Of a stretch of 64,000 nt of DNA, positions 19,194-26,913 are shown piece after piece. Source of the stretch: Lentzea alba (lineage in GTDB: Bacteria > Actinomycetota > Actinomycetes > Mycobacteriales > Pseudonocardiaceae); the NCBI RefSeq assembly GCF_011067745.1, contig NZ_JAAMPJ010000006.1, forward strand, positions 411,019-475,018, written 5' to 3'. How positions within the stretch are numbered: the first letter of the stretch is position 1; each line of letters opens with the position of its first letter. Position numbers and translations under genes: made by a program. The notes below the pieces were generated by a model. That model worked only from the letters and a program-made list of their open reading frames with translations, was not told the origin of the DNA and made no database searches.

Positions 19194-19928
19194 GTGGGCA
19201 TACCGGCGTGGGTCTGGTTCACCGTCGCCGCGGTGGCGGGTGTGGCGGGGTTCGCCCTGCTCGCGACCGACCGGGCGCAACGAACCGCGCGTAATCGTGA
19301 ACGACGCCGTTGGGCTGCGCTGCGCGGCTGGCAGTTCGAGGAAACAGACCACGTGCTGCCGACACGCTGGGAAGCGGGCGCCATCGCGTACTACGGCACC
19401 GGGCTCGCCCGGGACGTGGTCGCGGGCTCCACCTTCACCGCGGACGGCCGGCGCCAGGTCTACGTGCTCGACCACGAGACCGGCGGCAAGGTCAACTCGG
19501 TGCTGGTCGGCGTGCGCTGCCGCAGAGCGTTGTCGGTCGTCATCGAACTGTGGCTGTCGACGGTCCCGTTCCAGCGCGACAACGAGAAGATGCCGATGCC
19601 GGACCTCCTCGGCCCGGTCGGCTCGCGCTACGCGTTCGTCACGGACGTCCCGGCCGCCCGCAAGATCATCACGCCGGACCTGATCGACGCCGCCGAGGAG
19701 ATCGGTGGCGACGTCACGGTCGTCTGGATGGAGAACGACTGGGTGCTGGCCGCCGCGCCGCCGAACTCGTCGCCCGCGCGCCTGGAGCGGCTGCTGCGCG
19801 ACGTCGGTGAGCTCGCGGACGTCATCGACCCGTTCGACCCCGACCCCTCCGAGCGCGAGGAGCCGGTGGCGGAGGACGACGACGGCGGCGAGGTCTACCG
19901 GCCTTCGTTCGGTCGCAAGCAGCCCTGA
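19194..19928 (+). CDS. N-terminally membrane-anchored protein of unknown function
   Basis: 244 residues. One N-terminal membrane helix (WVWFTVAAVAGVAGFALL, about 6-23), a basic stretch (RAQRTARNRERRR), then a soluble domain predicted cytoplasmic by the positive-inside rule, and an acidic C-terminal tail. The pattern GWQFEETDHVLPTRW is seen in actinobacterial conserved unknowns. GTG 19194 has TAGGCT (19182-19187) 6 nt upstream and no ribosome site, so it is probably leaderless. The P450 gene is divergent, 88 bp away. Confidence 0.72.
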   Translation: MGIPAWVWFTVAAVAGVAGFALLATDRAQRTARNRERRRWAALRGWQFEETDHVLPTRWEAGAIAYYGTGLARDVVAGSTFTADGRRQVYVLDHETGGKVNSVLVGVRCRRALSVVIELWLSTVPFQRDNEKMPMPDLLGPVGSRYAFVTDVPAARKIITPDLIDAAEEIGGDVTVVWMENDWVLAAAPPNSSPARLERLLRDVGELADVIDPFDPDPSEREEPVAEDDDGGEVYRPSFGRKQP

Positions 19929-20014
19929 TCTGGTAACGCTGGGTGAGCGGCGGTTGTATGTACCGTCTGTCGTCCCACGCCTGCCAGCGGTATTCCAGAC
20001 CGTACCCAAAGTGG

Positions 20015-20030
20015 TGTGATCTACGTCACA
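20015..20030. promoter_or_regulatory. CRP/FNR-family operator, TGTGA-N6-TCACA
   Basis: A perfect TGTGA-N6-TCACA palindrome, extended by one more pair to GTGTGA...TCACAC. This is the consensus of cAMP-receptor-type regulators, including actinobacterial Crp. It lies 87 bp before the 58-residue LANTG gene, within a 189-bp gap that otherwise holds only promoter-like sequence. Confidence 0.75.
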
Positions 20031-20117
20031 CTTCACTCTGTGTAAAACATTCGCAGGTGATTCAGATACTCCGTGCGTAAGGCGTCGTGTCCCCGAACCC
20101 CCCCGGAGGAAAGCACG

Positions 20118-20294
20118 ATGTACGGAGGAAAGGTAGTTCCGCCCGCGGCTGTGGCCGGCACGGCGTCCGTTGTGACGTTGGCCAACACGGGTGCTTCGGT
20201 CGGTTGGTTGCTGTTCGGCGGAGTCGCTCTGGTCGTTTCGGGCCTCGCACTGCGCCTGGTCGTTCTTCGTCGCCCGGCGAAACACGACGTTTGA
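20118..20294 (+). CDS. 58-residue LPXTG-like (LANTG) membrane mini-protein
   Basis: 58 residues from ATG 20118, preceded by GGAGGAAA (20105-20112). The chain is almost only a sortase-type tail: [12 protein letters not shown], then one membrane helix ([18 protein letters not shown]) and a basic end ([11 protein letters not shown]). LANTG replaces LPXTG, as in several actinobacterial anchor domains. The part before the motif is just 20 residues with no signal peptide. It may be a stand-alone wall-anchored peptide or a small membrane protein. The strong ribosome site and the CRP-type palindrome upstream suggest real expression. Confidence 0.7.
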   Translation: MYGGKVVPPAAVAGTASVVTLANTGASVGWLLFGGVALVVSGLALRLVVLRRPAKHDV

Positions 20295-20343
20295 TCATCG
20301 GCGGCCTTCGACCCCGGCGATTTTCCGACTACCGTTCGGTGGC

Positions 20344-21117
20344 ATGCCAACCGCACTGGTGACCGGATCGACCGTCGGGATCGGGGCCGCCTTCGCCCGC
20401 AGGCTCGCGGCTGAGGGATACGACCTCGTGCTGGTCGCGCGCACCGCGTCCGCACTGGAGGAACTCGCGCAGAAGTTGCGCGATCGTCACGGCGTCCACG
20501 TCGACGTCCTGCCCGCCGACCTCAGCGACCACGGCGAGCGCGCCAAGGTCGAGGCGCGGCTGGCCGAGTCGCCGGTCGACCTGCTCGTGAACAACGCGGG
20601 TTTCGCCAACACCGGCGAGTTCTTCGCGGCGGACATCGAGAAGCTCCAGGCCCAGCTGGACGTCAACGTCGCCACGGTGCTGCGCCTGTCCAGGGCCGCC
20701 ATTCCCGGCATGATCGACCGCGGCAAGGGCGACGTGATCAACGTGTCCAGCGTGGCGAGCTTCCTGCCCGGCCGCGGCACCAGCTACAGCGCCGACAAGG
20801 CGTGGGTGACGACGTTCTCCGAGGGCATGAACCTCGCGGCCGAGGGCACCGGCGTGCGGATCATGGCGCTGTGCCCCGGTTTCGTGCGGACCGAGTTCCA
20901 CAAGCGGGCCGACATCGACATGTCCAAGACGCCGAACTGGCTCTACGTCGACGCCGACCGGCTGGTCCACGAGGCCCTGCGCGACCTGCGCCGCGGCAAG
21001 CCGCTGTCCATCCCCGGCCTGCAGTACAAGGCCATCGTCACCATCACGCGACTGCTCCCTCGACCCCTCGCGCGCAAGATGGCGTCGCGCTTCGCCGGCG
21101 GCCGCGGACGCACCTGA
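20344..21117 (+). CDS. Short-chain dehydrogenase/reductase
   Basis: 257 residues. Cofactor loop [12 protein letters not shown] (TGxxxGxG), DLLVNNAGF (NNAG), catalytic Ser in INVSSVASF and YSADK (YxxxK). The order and spacing are those of classical SDRs, close to the DltE/YqjQ-like group that often has the ending [12 protein letters not shown]. Substrate unknown. ATG 20344 is preceded by TACCGT (20330-20335) 8 nt upstream and no ribosome site: probably leaderless. It is followed, after 37 bp, by a type VII substrate cassette. Confidence 0.9.
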   Translation: MPTALVTGSTVGIGAAFARRLAAEGYDLVLVARTASALEELAQKLRDRHGVHVDVLPADLSDHGERAKVEARLAESPVDLLVNNAGFANTGEFFAADIEKLQAQLDVNVATVLRLSRAAIPGMIDRGKGDVINVSSVASFLPGRGTSYSADKAWVTTFSEGMNLAAEGTGVRIMALCPGFVRTEFHKRADIDMSKTPNWLYVDADRLVHEALRDLRRGKPLSIPGLQYKAIVTITRLLPRPLARKMASRFAGGRGRT

Positions 21118-21154
21118 GCGGAACCGTTCGGCCGAACGGCGCGTCGGAGCGCAT

Positions 21155-21469
21155 GTGAGCGAACAGTTCCATGTCGTGCCGAACGAGCTGCGCGGGTACA
21201 GCGAGCTGCTGGACCGCAACGCCCAGCACTTCCTGACCATCAAGGACCACGCGATCTCCAAGGGCGGTGACACCAGCGGGTTCACCGGCCTGCTGACGTT
21301 GCTGCACCCCGTCGTGACCGGTGTCGCGAACCTCTACGGGGAGACGTTGGACTTCGCGAACAAGATGATGCTCAAGGACTCCGGCGCGCTCAAGAAGACC
21401 GCAGACTCCTACGAGAAGGTCGACCTTCACGGCGTCCAGCTGATGCAGAAGGCCGGAGGTGGCCGATGA
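21155..21469 (+). CDS. EspC-like type VII secretion substrate
   Basis: 104 residues, helical throughout, resembling the EspC/ESX-1 secretion-associated family (start QFHVVPNELRGYSELLDRNA). It ends a long helix with YEKVD at residues 86-90, matching the YxxxD/E type VII export signal. It has no Sec signal peptide. It would be exported through an ESX-type machine, probably folded with a partner. GTG 21155 follows GGAG. The stop overlaps the ATG of the next gene. No EccC-type ATPase is in the window. Confidence 0.75.
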   Translation: MSEQFHVVPNELRGYSELLDRNAQHFLTIKDHAISKGGDTSGFTGLLTLLHPVVTGVANLYGETLDFANKMMLKDSGALKKTADSYEKVDLHGVQLMQKAGGGR

Positions 21470-22383
21470 CCACGGCGTACGCAGACGTCCAGGACCCCTC
21501 GGCCGCGCTCAACGCCGCCGCCGAGGACCGCCCTGGCCGGCAGACCACCAAGGAGCTCATCGAAGCTGCCGGGTGGAAGCTGCAGGGCGTCAACTGGATC
21601 TACGAGAAGGTCACCGGCGAGAACCTGATCGAGTCGCTGATCAGCCCGCTGGTCGGTGACTTCGAGAAGATCGACGCCAACGCCAACGCGTGGGACCAGG
21701 TCGCCAAGGCCCTGGACTCCGTGCGGCACAACGTCGGCGACGGCGTCGGCCAGCTCAACCCGCACTGGAACGGTGCTGCCGCGCAGGCGTTCGAACGCCG
21801 CATGGACACCATGTGGGTCGTCGCGATCGAGGCGGACTCCCAGGTCGCCCGGATCATCGGCAACAAGTTCCAGTCCATGGCGTCCGCGTGCCGGTCGGCC
21901 ACGAAGATCGCCCTGTTCCTGCTCGACAAGCTCTGCACCATGCTGCTCGAGGCCGCCATGACCGCGGTGATCCCGGTCGTCGGCTGGGGCCGCGCGGTGT
22001 GGATGGTCTACGACGCGATCCAGATCGTCGACGCGATCCGCAAGATCATCCAGTCGATCATGACGCTGATCGAGGGCGTCAAGGGCATGGTCGACGGCAT
22101 CGTGGCGATGGGCACGGCGCTGATGAAGCTCAAGGACGTGAAGGACGTCAACGACTTCCTCGACGTGGTCGACGGCGTGCAGGACGGCAAGCAGAAGTAC
22201 GACAACGGTGTGGCCGCCGCGAAGTCCGGTGCGATCGGTGTCGGTCTCGGTGCCTACAGTCTCGGCAAGGCCGGAACCGCTGCCTCGGGCCGTCACGGCT
22301 CGGGCAGCGGTTCCGGCTCGGGTGGTGGCTCCGGCGCCCCCGCTCCCGCTCCGGCTCCGGCTCCCAGTGGTGGTCAGCAATGA
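21466..22383 (+). CDS. WXG-type type VII-associated protein
   Basis: 305 residues. The central helical hairpin carries WNG at residues 101-103 (LNPHWNGAAAQAFERRMD), the turn motif of WXG100/PPE-like partners. A hydrophobic stretch follows (KIALFLLDKL... AMTAVIPVVGWGRAVWMVYD), then amphipathic helices. The tail is Gly/Ser-rich and ends in repeated AP (GAPAPAPAPAP). No Sec signal. It overlaps the preceding EspC-like gene and the following gene by ATGA, so the three are translated as a unit. It is likely the large partner or effector of the cassette. The WNG motif is clear; the function is inference. Confidence 0.72.
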   Translation: MTTAYADVQDPSAALNAAAEDRPGRQTTKELIEAAGWKLQGVNWIYEKVTGENLIESLISPLVGDFEKIDANANAWDQVAKALDSVRHNVGDGVGQLNPHWNGAAAQAFERRMDTMWVVAIEADSQVARIIGNKFQSMASACRSATKIALFLLDKLCTMLLEAAMTAVIPVVGWGRAVWMVYDAIQIVDAIRKIIQSIMTLIEGVKGMVDGIVAMGTALMKLKDVKDVNDFLDVVDGVQDGKQKYDNGVAAAKSGAIGVGLGAYSLGKAGTAASGRHGSGSGSGSGGGSGAPAPAPAPAPSGGQQ

Positions 22384-22832
22384 CGTTCCCGTACGACCAG
22401 GCGCGACTGCAGGCGTTGTTCGACGGCGTGGACTCCAAGATCGACGATCTCGGGAAGGTCGCGGCGGCCGCGTCGCAGGTGCAGCGCCGGTCGCGCGGGC
22501 TGTCCGAGCAGGACCTCGCCGAGATCGAACGGTTCGCGAAGTCGCCGGGCGCGCCGAAGGAGCTCAAGGATCTCCAACGGCGCGTGGACGCCGGCGAGAT
22601 GTCCTGGGCCGACGTCGCCGAGGGTCGTGCGTTGAACGACGAGGGCGTGCAGAAGGCGCTCGCCGTCGGCGTTCCCGACCTCCAGCGCGCTTACCGCGCG
22701 ATCGAGGAGGGTCAGGACATCGACGACATCATCACCTCGGGCAACCCGGCGGCCCAGCAGCCGCCGCGTGCGCGTCGTGATGACGACGACGAGGACGACG
22801 GCCCGAGCCACTTCCGCGAGGACGCCTGGTGA
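22380..22832 (+). CDS. Third gene of the type VII cassette, acidic-tailed protein
   Basis: 150 residues, no family recognised. Helical, charged body (DSKIDDLGKVAAAASQVQRR, then LSEQDLAEIERFAKS) and a disordered C terminus with RRDDDDEDDGPSHF. No Sec signal, no cysteines. ATG 22380 overlaps the stop of the WNG gene (ATGA). By position it may be a cytoplasmic chaperone or a co-secreted protein of the cassette. Its TGA is directly adjacent to the stop of the convergent LURP gene, with no bases between. Confidence 0.62.
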   Translation: MTFPYDQARLQALFDGVDSKIDDLGKVAAAASQVQRRSRGLSEQDLAEIERFAKSPGAPKELKDLQRRVDAGEMSWADVAEGRALNDEGVQKALAVGVPDLQRAYRAIEEGQDIDDIITSGNPAAQQPPRARRDDDDEDDGPSHFREDAW

Positions 22833-23384
22833 TCAGGCGGGCCAGTCCACGCCGCCACCACTGACGTGGCTGGTCCCGGTACCGCGAACGACGTCGAAGG
22901 CGACCGCGCAGGCGGTCGCCAACGAGCGCAGCGGCTCGGTCACCTGCGGGTTGATCTGGACGCGGTCGCGGCGGACGCGCTTGCCGTTGCGCTGTGCGCG
23001 TGCGCCGGTCTCGATCCGCGCGATGTCACCGAAGAAGCAGAGCTGCTGACCGTTCGCGTCGTGCAGCGACTGCTTCCAGGCGCCGTGCGTCTTGATCGTC
23101 CCGATCAGCTGCCCCTGTGGCGTGCTGACCCGCACGTGCGGCCGCCGGCCGAAGCCCTTGCTGATGTGCATCATCGGCTGGCCGTTCGGTGCCACGACGT
23201 CGAGGTCGAACGTCGTCCAGCCGGAGAACCCGGTGTGCCGCAGCGGGCGCTGCAGGCCAGGGCCGGTTCGCTCCCGGACCACCGCGATCGGCACGTCGTG
23301 CTCGTCGAACACCTCCACCCGGTACTGCGGCCGGGCCAACAGGCTCATGAAGGTCCACGGCTGTTCCACGTAGAGGGTGCTCAC
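22833..23384 (-). CDS. LURP-one-related (tubby-like barrel) protein
   Basis: 183 residues. Alternating strands such as PQYRVEVFDEHDVPIAVVRE, GWTTFDLDVVAPNGQPMMH and VRVSTPQGQLIGTIKTHG fit the LURP-one/scramblase-like beta barrel found in plants and actinobacteria. The last third has a hydrophobic segment (SLATACAVAFDVV). Function in bacteria is unknown; membrane or lipid association is inference. GTG 23384 lacks a ribosome site, with TACCCT (plus 23393-23398) 8 nt upstream: probably leaderless. It is divergent from pyrE. Confidence 0.72.
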   Translation of the reverse strand: MSTLYVEQPWTFMSLLARPQYRVEVFDEHDVPIAVVRERTGPGLQRPLRHTGFSGWTTFDLDVVAPNGQPMMHISKGFGRRPHVRVSTPQGQLIGTIKTHGAWKQSLHDANGQQLCFFGDIARIETGARAQRNGKRVRRDRVQINPQVTEPLRSLATACAVAFDVVRGTGTSHVSGGGVDWPA

Positions 23385-23437
23385 GGTGATGCAGGGTACG
23401 AGGCAGCGGCGGCCCGTGTGTGCGAAGCTAGCGACCC

Positions 23438-24004
23438 GTGCGAACTGAAGTGGTCTTGGACTCGAACGCGAAGTCGGAACTCGCTCGTCTCGTGAGCGAA
23501 TTGGCCGTCGTGCACGGCAAAGTAACCCTCTCCAGCGGCAAGGAAGCCGACTACTACGTCGACCTGCGGCGGGCGACGCTCCACCACGCGGCAGCTCCCC
23601 TGATCGGCAAGCTGTTGCGGCAGCTCACCAGCGACTGGGACTTCGTCGCTGTCGGCGGTCTCACACTCGGGGCCGATCCCGTCGCCTACGCGATGATGCA
23701 CTCCGCCGCCATCGACGGTGACGTGCTCGACGCGTTCGTCGTGCGCAAGGCGAGCAAGGCGCACGGCATGCAGCGGCAGATCGAGGGCATCGATGTGCGC
23801 GGCCAGCGCGTTCTCGCTGTTGAGGACACCTCCACCACGGGCGGTTCGGTCCTCACGGCCGTTTCCGCGCTGCGCGAGCACGGTGCCGATGTCATCGGTG
23901 TCGCGACCGTGGTCGACCGCGGCACTGGTGCCAAGGAGGCCATCGAGGCCGAGGGGCTGAAGTACCGGTACCTGCTCGACCTGAACGATCTCGGGCTCGC
24001 CTGA
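23438..24004 (+). CDS. pyrE: Orotate phosphoribosyltransferase
   Basis: 188 residues. The type I PRTase PRPP loop is RVLAVEDTSTTGGSV (about 124-138); orotate-side motifs are LSSGKEADYYVDLRRATLH and FVVRKASKAHG. It makes OMP from orotate and PRPP in pyrimidine synthesis. It stands alone, away from the other pyr genes, as in mycobacteria. GTG 23438 has no clear ribosome site. An imperfect hairpin follows at 24028-24058. Confidence 0.93.
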   Translation: MRTEVVLDSNAKSELARLVSELAVVHGKVTLSSGKEADYYVDLRRATLHHAAAPLIGKLLRQLTSDWDFVAVGGLTLGADPVAYAMMHSAAIDGDVLDAFVVRKASKAHGMQRQIEGIDVRGQRVLAVEDTSTTGGSVLTAVSALREHGADVIGVATVVDRGTGAKEAIEAEGLKYRYLLDLNDLGLA

Positions 24005-24027
24005 GGTTTTATCGAGAGCGCTTCGAG

Positions 24028-24058
24028 CCACCCCGTCTTAGTCTGGAAGGCGGGGTGG
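24028..24058 (+). terminator. Stem-loop after pyrE
   Basis: CCACCCCGTCTT (24028-24039) pairs with AAGGCGGGGTGG (24047-24058), 12 bp with one U-G wobble and a 7-base loop. It starts 24 bp after the pyrE stop. Its right arm covers GTG 24055, which argues for ATG 24064 as start of the next gene. No U tract. Confidence 0.6.
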
Positions 24059-24063
24059 TGCGA

Positions 24064-24432
24064 ATGGCCAGGTTCTTCGCCGAAGCGGTCATGGTTCTGC
24101 ACTTCGCCGTGCTGGCGTTCCTGCTCGTGGGCGGGTTCTTGGCGTGGCGGTGGCGCGGAGTGATCTACGCGCATCTGGTGATCGGTGCGTGGGCGATCCT
24201 CAGTCTGTTGATGCCGGTGACGTGCCCGCTCACGACCGCGGAGGAGTACTTCCGCGCGCAGGCCGGAATGCCCTCGCTGGGCACCGGGTTCATCGACCAC
24301 TACATCGACGGCGTCTGGTTCCCGGAGAGCGCGTCGACGCTGGTCCAGCTGGTGCTGGGGTCGATCGTGATCGTCTCGTGGATCGGGTTCTACGCTGGCA
24401 CACGTGCTGCTCGAAGGCTTTCACACGGTTAA
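24064..24432 (+). CDS. DUF2784 membrane protein
   Basis: 122 residues with three to four membrane helices (VMVLHFAVLAFLLVGGFLAW, VIGAWAILSLLMPV, LVQLVLGSIVIVSWIGFY) and the family signature CPLTTAEEYFR after helix 2, followed by GFIDHY. Function unknown in the family. ATG 24064 was preferred over GTG 24055, which lies inside a hairpin. Its last 29 bp overlap the SpoU methylase start, including a -10-like box for it. Confidence 0.8.
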   Translation: MARFFAEAVMVLHFAVLAFLLVGGFLAWRWRGVIYAHLVIGAWAILSLLMPVTCPLTTAEEYFRAQAGMPSLGTGFIDHYIDGVWFPESASTLVQLVLGSIVIVSWIGFYAGTRAARRLSHG

Positions 24433-25069
24433 GCACGCCCTGCGCTTCGGCGCGGAGGTGCGCCCGTTGCTCACCACGAACCTGGCCGACGCGGTCGCGC
24501 TCGCCGAGTCGCACGCGCCGGACCTCGTGGCGGCCTTCGAGCAGGCCAGCGAGGTCGACCGGGCCACGTTCGTCAGGGAGGTCGGCCGCACCCATCCGAC
24601 CGGCGTGGCCGGGTTCGCGGACCGGCCGGAGCTGCCGTTCGACCGCAACGCTCCGGTCGTGCTGCTCGACAACCCGCGCAACCTCGGCAACTTCGGTGCG
24701 GCCATCCGGGTGGCGGCCGGCCTGGACGCGGGCGGGGTGATCTCCACCGGTGACGTCGATCCGTGGCACCCCAACGTTCTCCGGGGGTCGGCGGGCCTGC
24801 ACTTCGCCCTGCCGGTCGCCAGGGCGGAGAGCCTCGACTTCGACGGCGAGCTCATCGCGTTCGACGCCGACGGCGATCTGCTGAAAGGCCCGATCCCGGA
24901 CAACGCCGTGCTGGCGTTCGGGTCGGAACGCCACGGGCTGTCGGCCGAAGCGCGGCAGAAGGCCACCCGGATCGTCCGGCTTCCCATGCGGGACAAGGTC
25001 AGCAGTTACAACCTGACAACTTCTGTGGCGATGGGTCTCTACCACTGGGCGATTCACCGAGCTTCTTGA
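24404..25069 (+). CDS. SpoU/TrmH-family RNA 2'-O-methyltransferase
   Basis: 221 residues. SPOUT motifs are clear: NPRNLGNFGAAIRVAA (motif 1), LAFGSERHGLS (motif 2) and LPMRDKVSSYNLTTSVAMGLY (motif 3), forming the knotted SAM site. It should methylate a ribose in tRNA or rRNA. It matches mycobacterial Rv0380c by neighbourhood (from memory). GTG 24404 overlaps DUF2784 by 29 bp; TACGCT (24391-24396) lies 7 nt before it, suggesting an internal leaderless promoter. Confidence 0.9.
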   Translation: MLLEGFHTVKHALRFGAEVRPLLTTNLADAVALAESHAPDLVAAFEQASEVDRATFVREVGRTHPTGVAGFADRPELPFDRNAPVVLLDNPRNLGNFGAAIRVAAGLDAGGVISTGDVDPWHPNVLRGSAGLHFALPVARAESLDFDGELIAFDADGDLLKGPIPDNAVLAFGSERHGLSAEARQKATRIVRLPMRDKVSSYNLTTSVAMGLYHWAIHRAS

Positions 25070-25094
25070 CCGGTCAAGCACTCACCATGGCCCA

Positions 25095-26192
25095 GTGGTG
25101 ATCGCGAAACTGCTGGCGGCACGCGCGGGTGTCGCGGAGCGCGCGGTGTACTCCAGGCACCTGCGGCGGGTCTGGGGTGTGCCGGGCACGCTCCTCGGGG
25201 CGCGGGCGTGGCCCCCGCTCCTGCGGGACAAGCTGCACTCCAGCTTCAACTACTGGTGGCAGGCGCACCTGCTCGACTGCATGATCGACGGGTATCTGCG
25301 CTCGCCCAACGAACTGCGCAAGGCGGCGATCACCAAGGTCGTGCGGGGCATCCGGGTGCGCAACGTCCTCGGCTGGACCAACGACTTCTACGACGACATC
25401 GCGTGGCTCGGCTTGGCCCTGCAGCGCGCCCAGCAGGAGGTCGGCGTCGCGAAGCCCAAGGCGCTCGCCGCCATCGCGGACCGGTTGCGGGACGGCTGGA
25501 CCGACCACGCCGGCGGCGGCATCTGGTGGAAGCGCAAGGACGACTTCAAGAACGTGCCCGCCAACGGACCGGCCGCGATCTTCCTGGCGCGGCAGAACGA
25601 ACGCACCGATCTCGCCCGCGCACGCTCCACAGTGGACTGGATCGAGGACAACCTGGTCGACCCCGGCAGCGGCCTCGCCTGGGACGGTCTGCACGTCCAC
25701 CCCAACGGCGAGATCCGCGAGTACGAGAAGAACATCTACACGTACTGCCAAGGAGTTCTGATCGGCGCGTGCGTCGAGCTGGCCAAGCACGGCCAGCCGG
25801 ACAAGTGGCTCGAGAAGGCCGCCCGCACGATCACCGCGGTGCACGACGACCTGGCCACCAACGGCGTGATCAAGGGTCAGGGCGGCGGCGACGGCGGTCT
25901 GTTCGCCGGCATCCTCACGCGCTACCTCGCCCAGGCCGCGCTGACGATCCCCGACCTCGACCCGGACCGGCACGAGACCGCGGACCTGGCGCGGGAACTC
26001 GTGGTCCAGTCGGCGGAAGCGGCGTGGCTCAACCGCGTGATGGCGGTGAGCGGGCCGTTGTTCGGTCCGGAGTGGACGGTCCCGGCGGACGAGCGAGAGG
26101 GGCGCGACCTGTCCGTCCAGCTCGGCGGCTGGATGTGCCTGGAGGCCGCGGCACTGCTGGAGCGGCACGGCCTCGACGTGACTACGGCTTGA
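25095..26192 (+). CDS. GH76-family alpha-1,6-mannanase-like protein
   Basis: 365 residues. The (alpha/alpha)6 barrel with the catalytic Asp pair of GH76 at D100-D101 (WTNDFYDDIAWLGLAL), then FLARQNERTDLARAR and YCQGVLIGACVELAKHG. No signal peptide, so it is probably cytoplasmic, as with the mycobacterial relative Rv0365c. It would act on alpha-1,6-mannose chains or mannosylated lipid intermediates; the real substrate is not known. GTG 25095 follows the SpoU gene by 25 bp. Its 3' end overlaps the convergent isomerase gene by 11 bp. Confidence 0.86.
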   Translation: MVIAKLLAARAGVAERAVYSRHLRRVWGVPGTLLGARAWPPLLRDKLHSSFNYWWQAHLLDCMIDGYLRSPNELRKAAITKVVRGIRVRNVLGWTNDFYDDIAWLGLALQRAQQEVGVAKPKALAAIADRLRDGWTDHAGGGIWWKRKDDFKNVPANGPAAIFLARQNERTDLARARSTVDWIEDNLVDPGSGLAWDGLHVHPNGEIREYEKNIYTYCQGVLIGACVELAKHGQPDKWLEKAARTITAVHDDLATNGVIKGQGGGDGGLFAGILTRYLAQAALTIPDLDPDRHETADLARELVVQSAEAAWLNRVMAVSGPLFGPEWTVPADEREGRDLSVQLGGWMCLEAAALLERHGLDVTTA

Positions 26193-26913
26193 GATAGCTC
26201 AACAGGGTCTTGGCGTCCTCGCGGAACTGCTCCGGCGAGTCGTCGAGCACGAACTCCAGCAACGCGTTGCGCTCGATGCCGTCCCGCGCGAGCTCGGTCA
26301 GCACCGGCCGCCACAGGTCGCGGCGCGCGGACAGCGGCAGCCGGTCCTCGTACCCACCGGGACCCCACGAGAAGACGTGCGCCGTCACGGGTTCCAGCGT
26401 TCGCACCTCGTGCACGGCGGAGAACACGTCCTGCCCCCCGCGCGGTTGCCAGTACGGCACCACGCCGTCGACCTCGTCGAGCAGCTGGACCGTCGAGTCC
26501 AGCGTGTCCGTCAGCGTGTTCCGGTGGTACTCCAACGCGATCTTCGTGCCCATCGCGTCGGCGTGCTCGACGGCGTGCTGCAGGGCCTCGATCACCGGCG
26601 CGCGGTCCGGGCACTCGTCCGACCCGGCGGTTCCGGCCCAGACGCGGACCAACGGCGCGTCCAGCTCGGCCGCGGTCTCCAGGATCGCCGCCAGGTCGGC
26701 TCGATCGGACACCCCGGCGCGGTAGTACGACCCGTACGCGGCCACCTTCAACCCGGTGTCCAGCGCCCGCCGCGCTGCCGCGAAGTCGCCGGGCGGCACG
26801 TGCACGTCGCCGCCCCACTCCACGGCCTGCAGCCCGCACTCGGTCGCCAGCTCGCCGATCTGCTCGATCGTCAGCTGCCGGAACGTCACCGAGACGAGGC
26901 CGGGGATCAACAT
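26182..26913 (-). CDS. Sugar phosphate isomerase/epimerase (xylose isomerase-like TIM barrel)
   Basis: 243 residues. AP-endonuclease-2-type barrel: LKVAAYGSYYRAG, APLVRVWAG, KIALEYHRNTLTDT (Glu and His metal ligands) and VTAHVFSWGPGGY. Members isomerise or epimerise sugars or inositols with a divalent metal. ATG 26913 overlaps the LacI stop by 7 nt (ATGTTGA), so regulator and enzyme are co-translated. Together with the divergent PfkB and P-loop kinase genes it suggests a small sugar-use module. No transporter is nearby. Confidence 0.83.
   Translation of the reverse strand: MLIPGLVSVTFRQLTIEQIGELATECGLQAVEWGGDVHVPPGDFAAARRALDTGLKVAAYGSYYRAGVSDRADLAAILETAAELDAPLVRVWAGTAGSDECPDRAPVIEALQHAVEHADAMGTKIALEYHRNTLTDTLDSTVQLLDEVDGVVPYWQPRGGQDVFSAVHEVRTLEPVTAHVFSWGPGGYEDRLPLSARRDLWRPVLTELARDGIERNALLEFVLDDSPEQFREDAKTLLSYLKP

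Noticed and set aside
22300-22375. Repetitive GGC/GCC-rich tract as a DNA repeat element
   Set aside because: It is coding: the Gly/Ser and Ala-Pro tail of the WNG protein.
23427-23437. Leaderless start signal for pyrE
   Set aside because: The nearest box TAGCGA lacks the final T and is only 3 nt from the start, unlike the 6-8 nt pattern.
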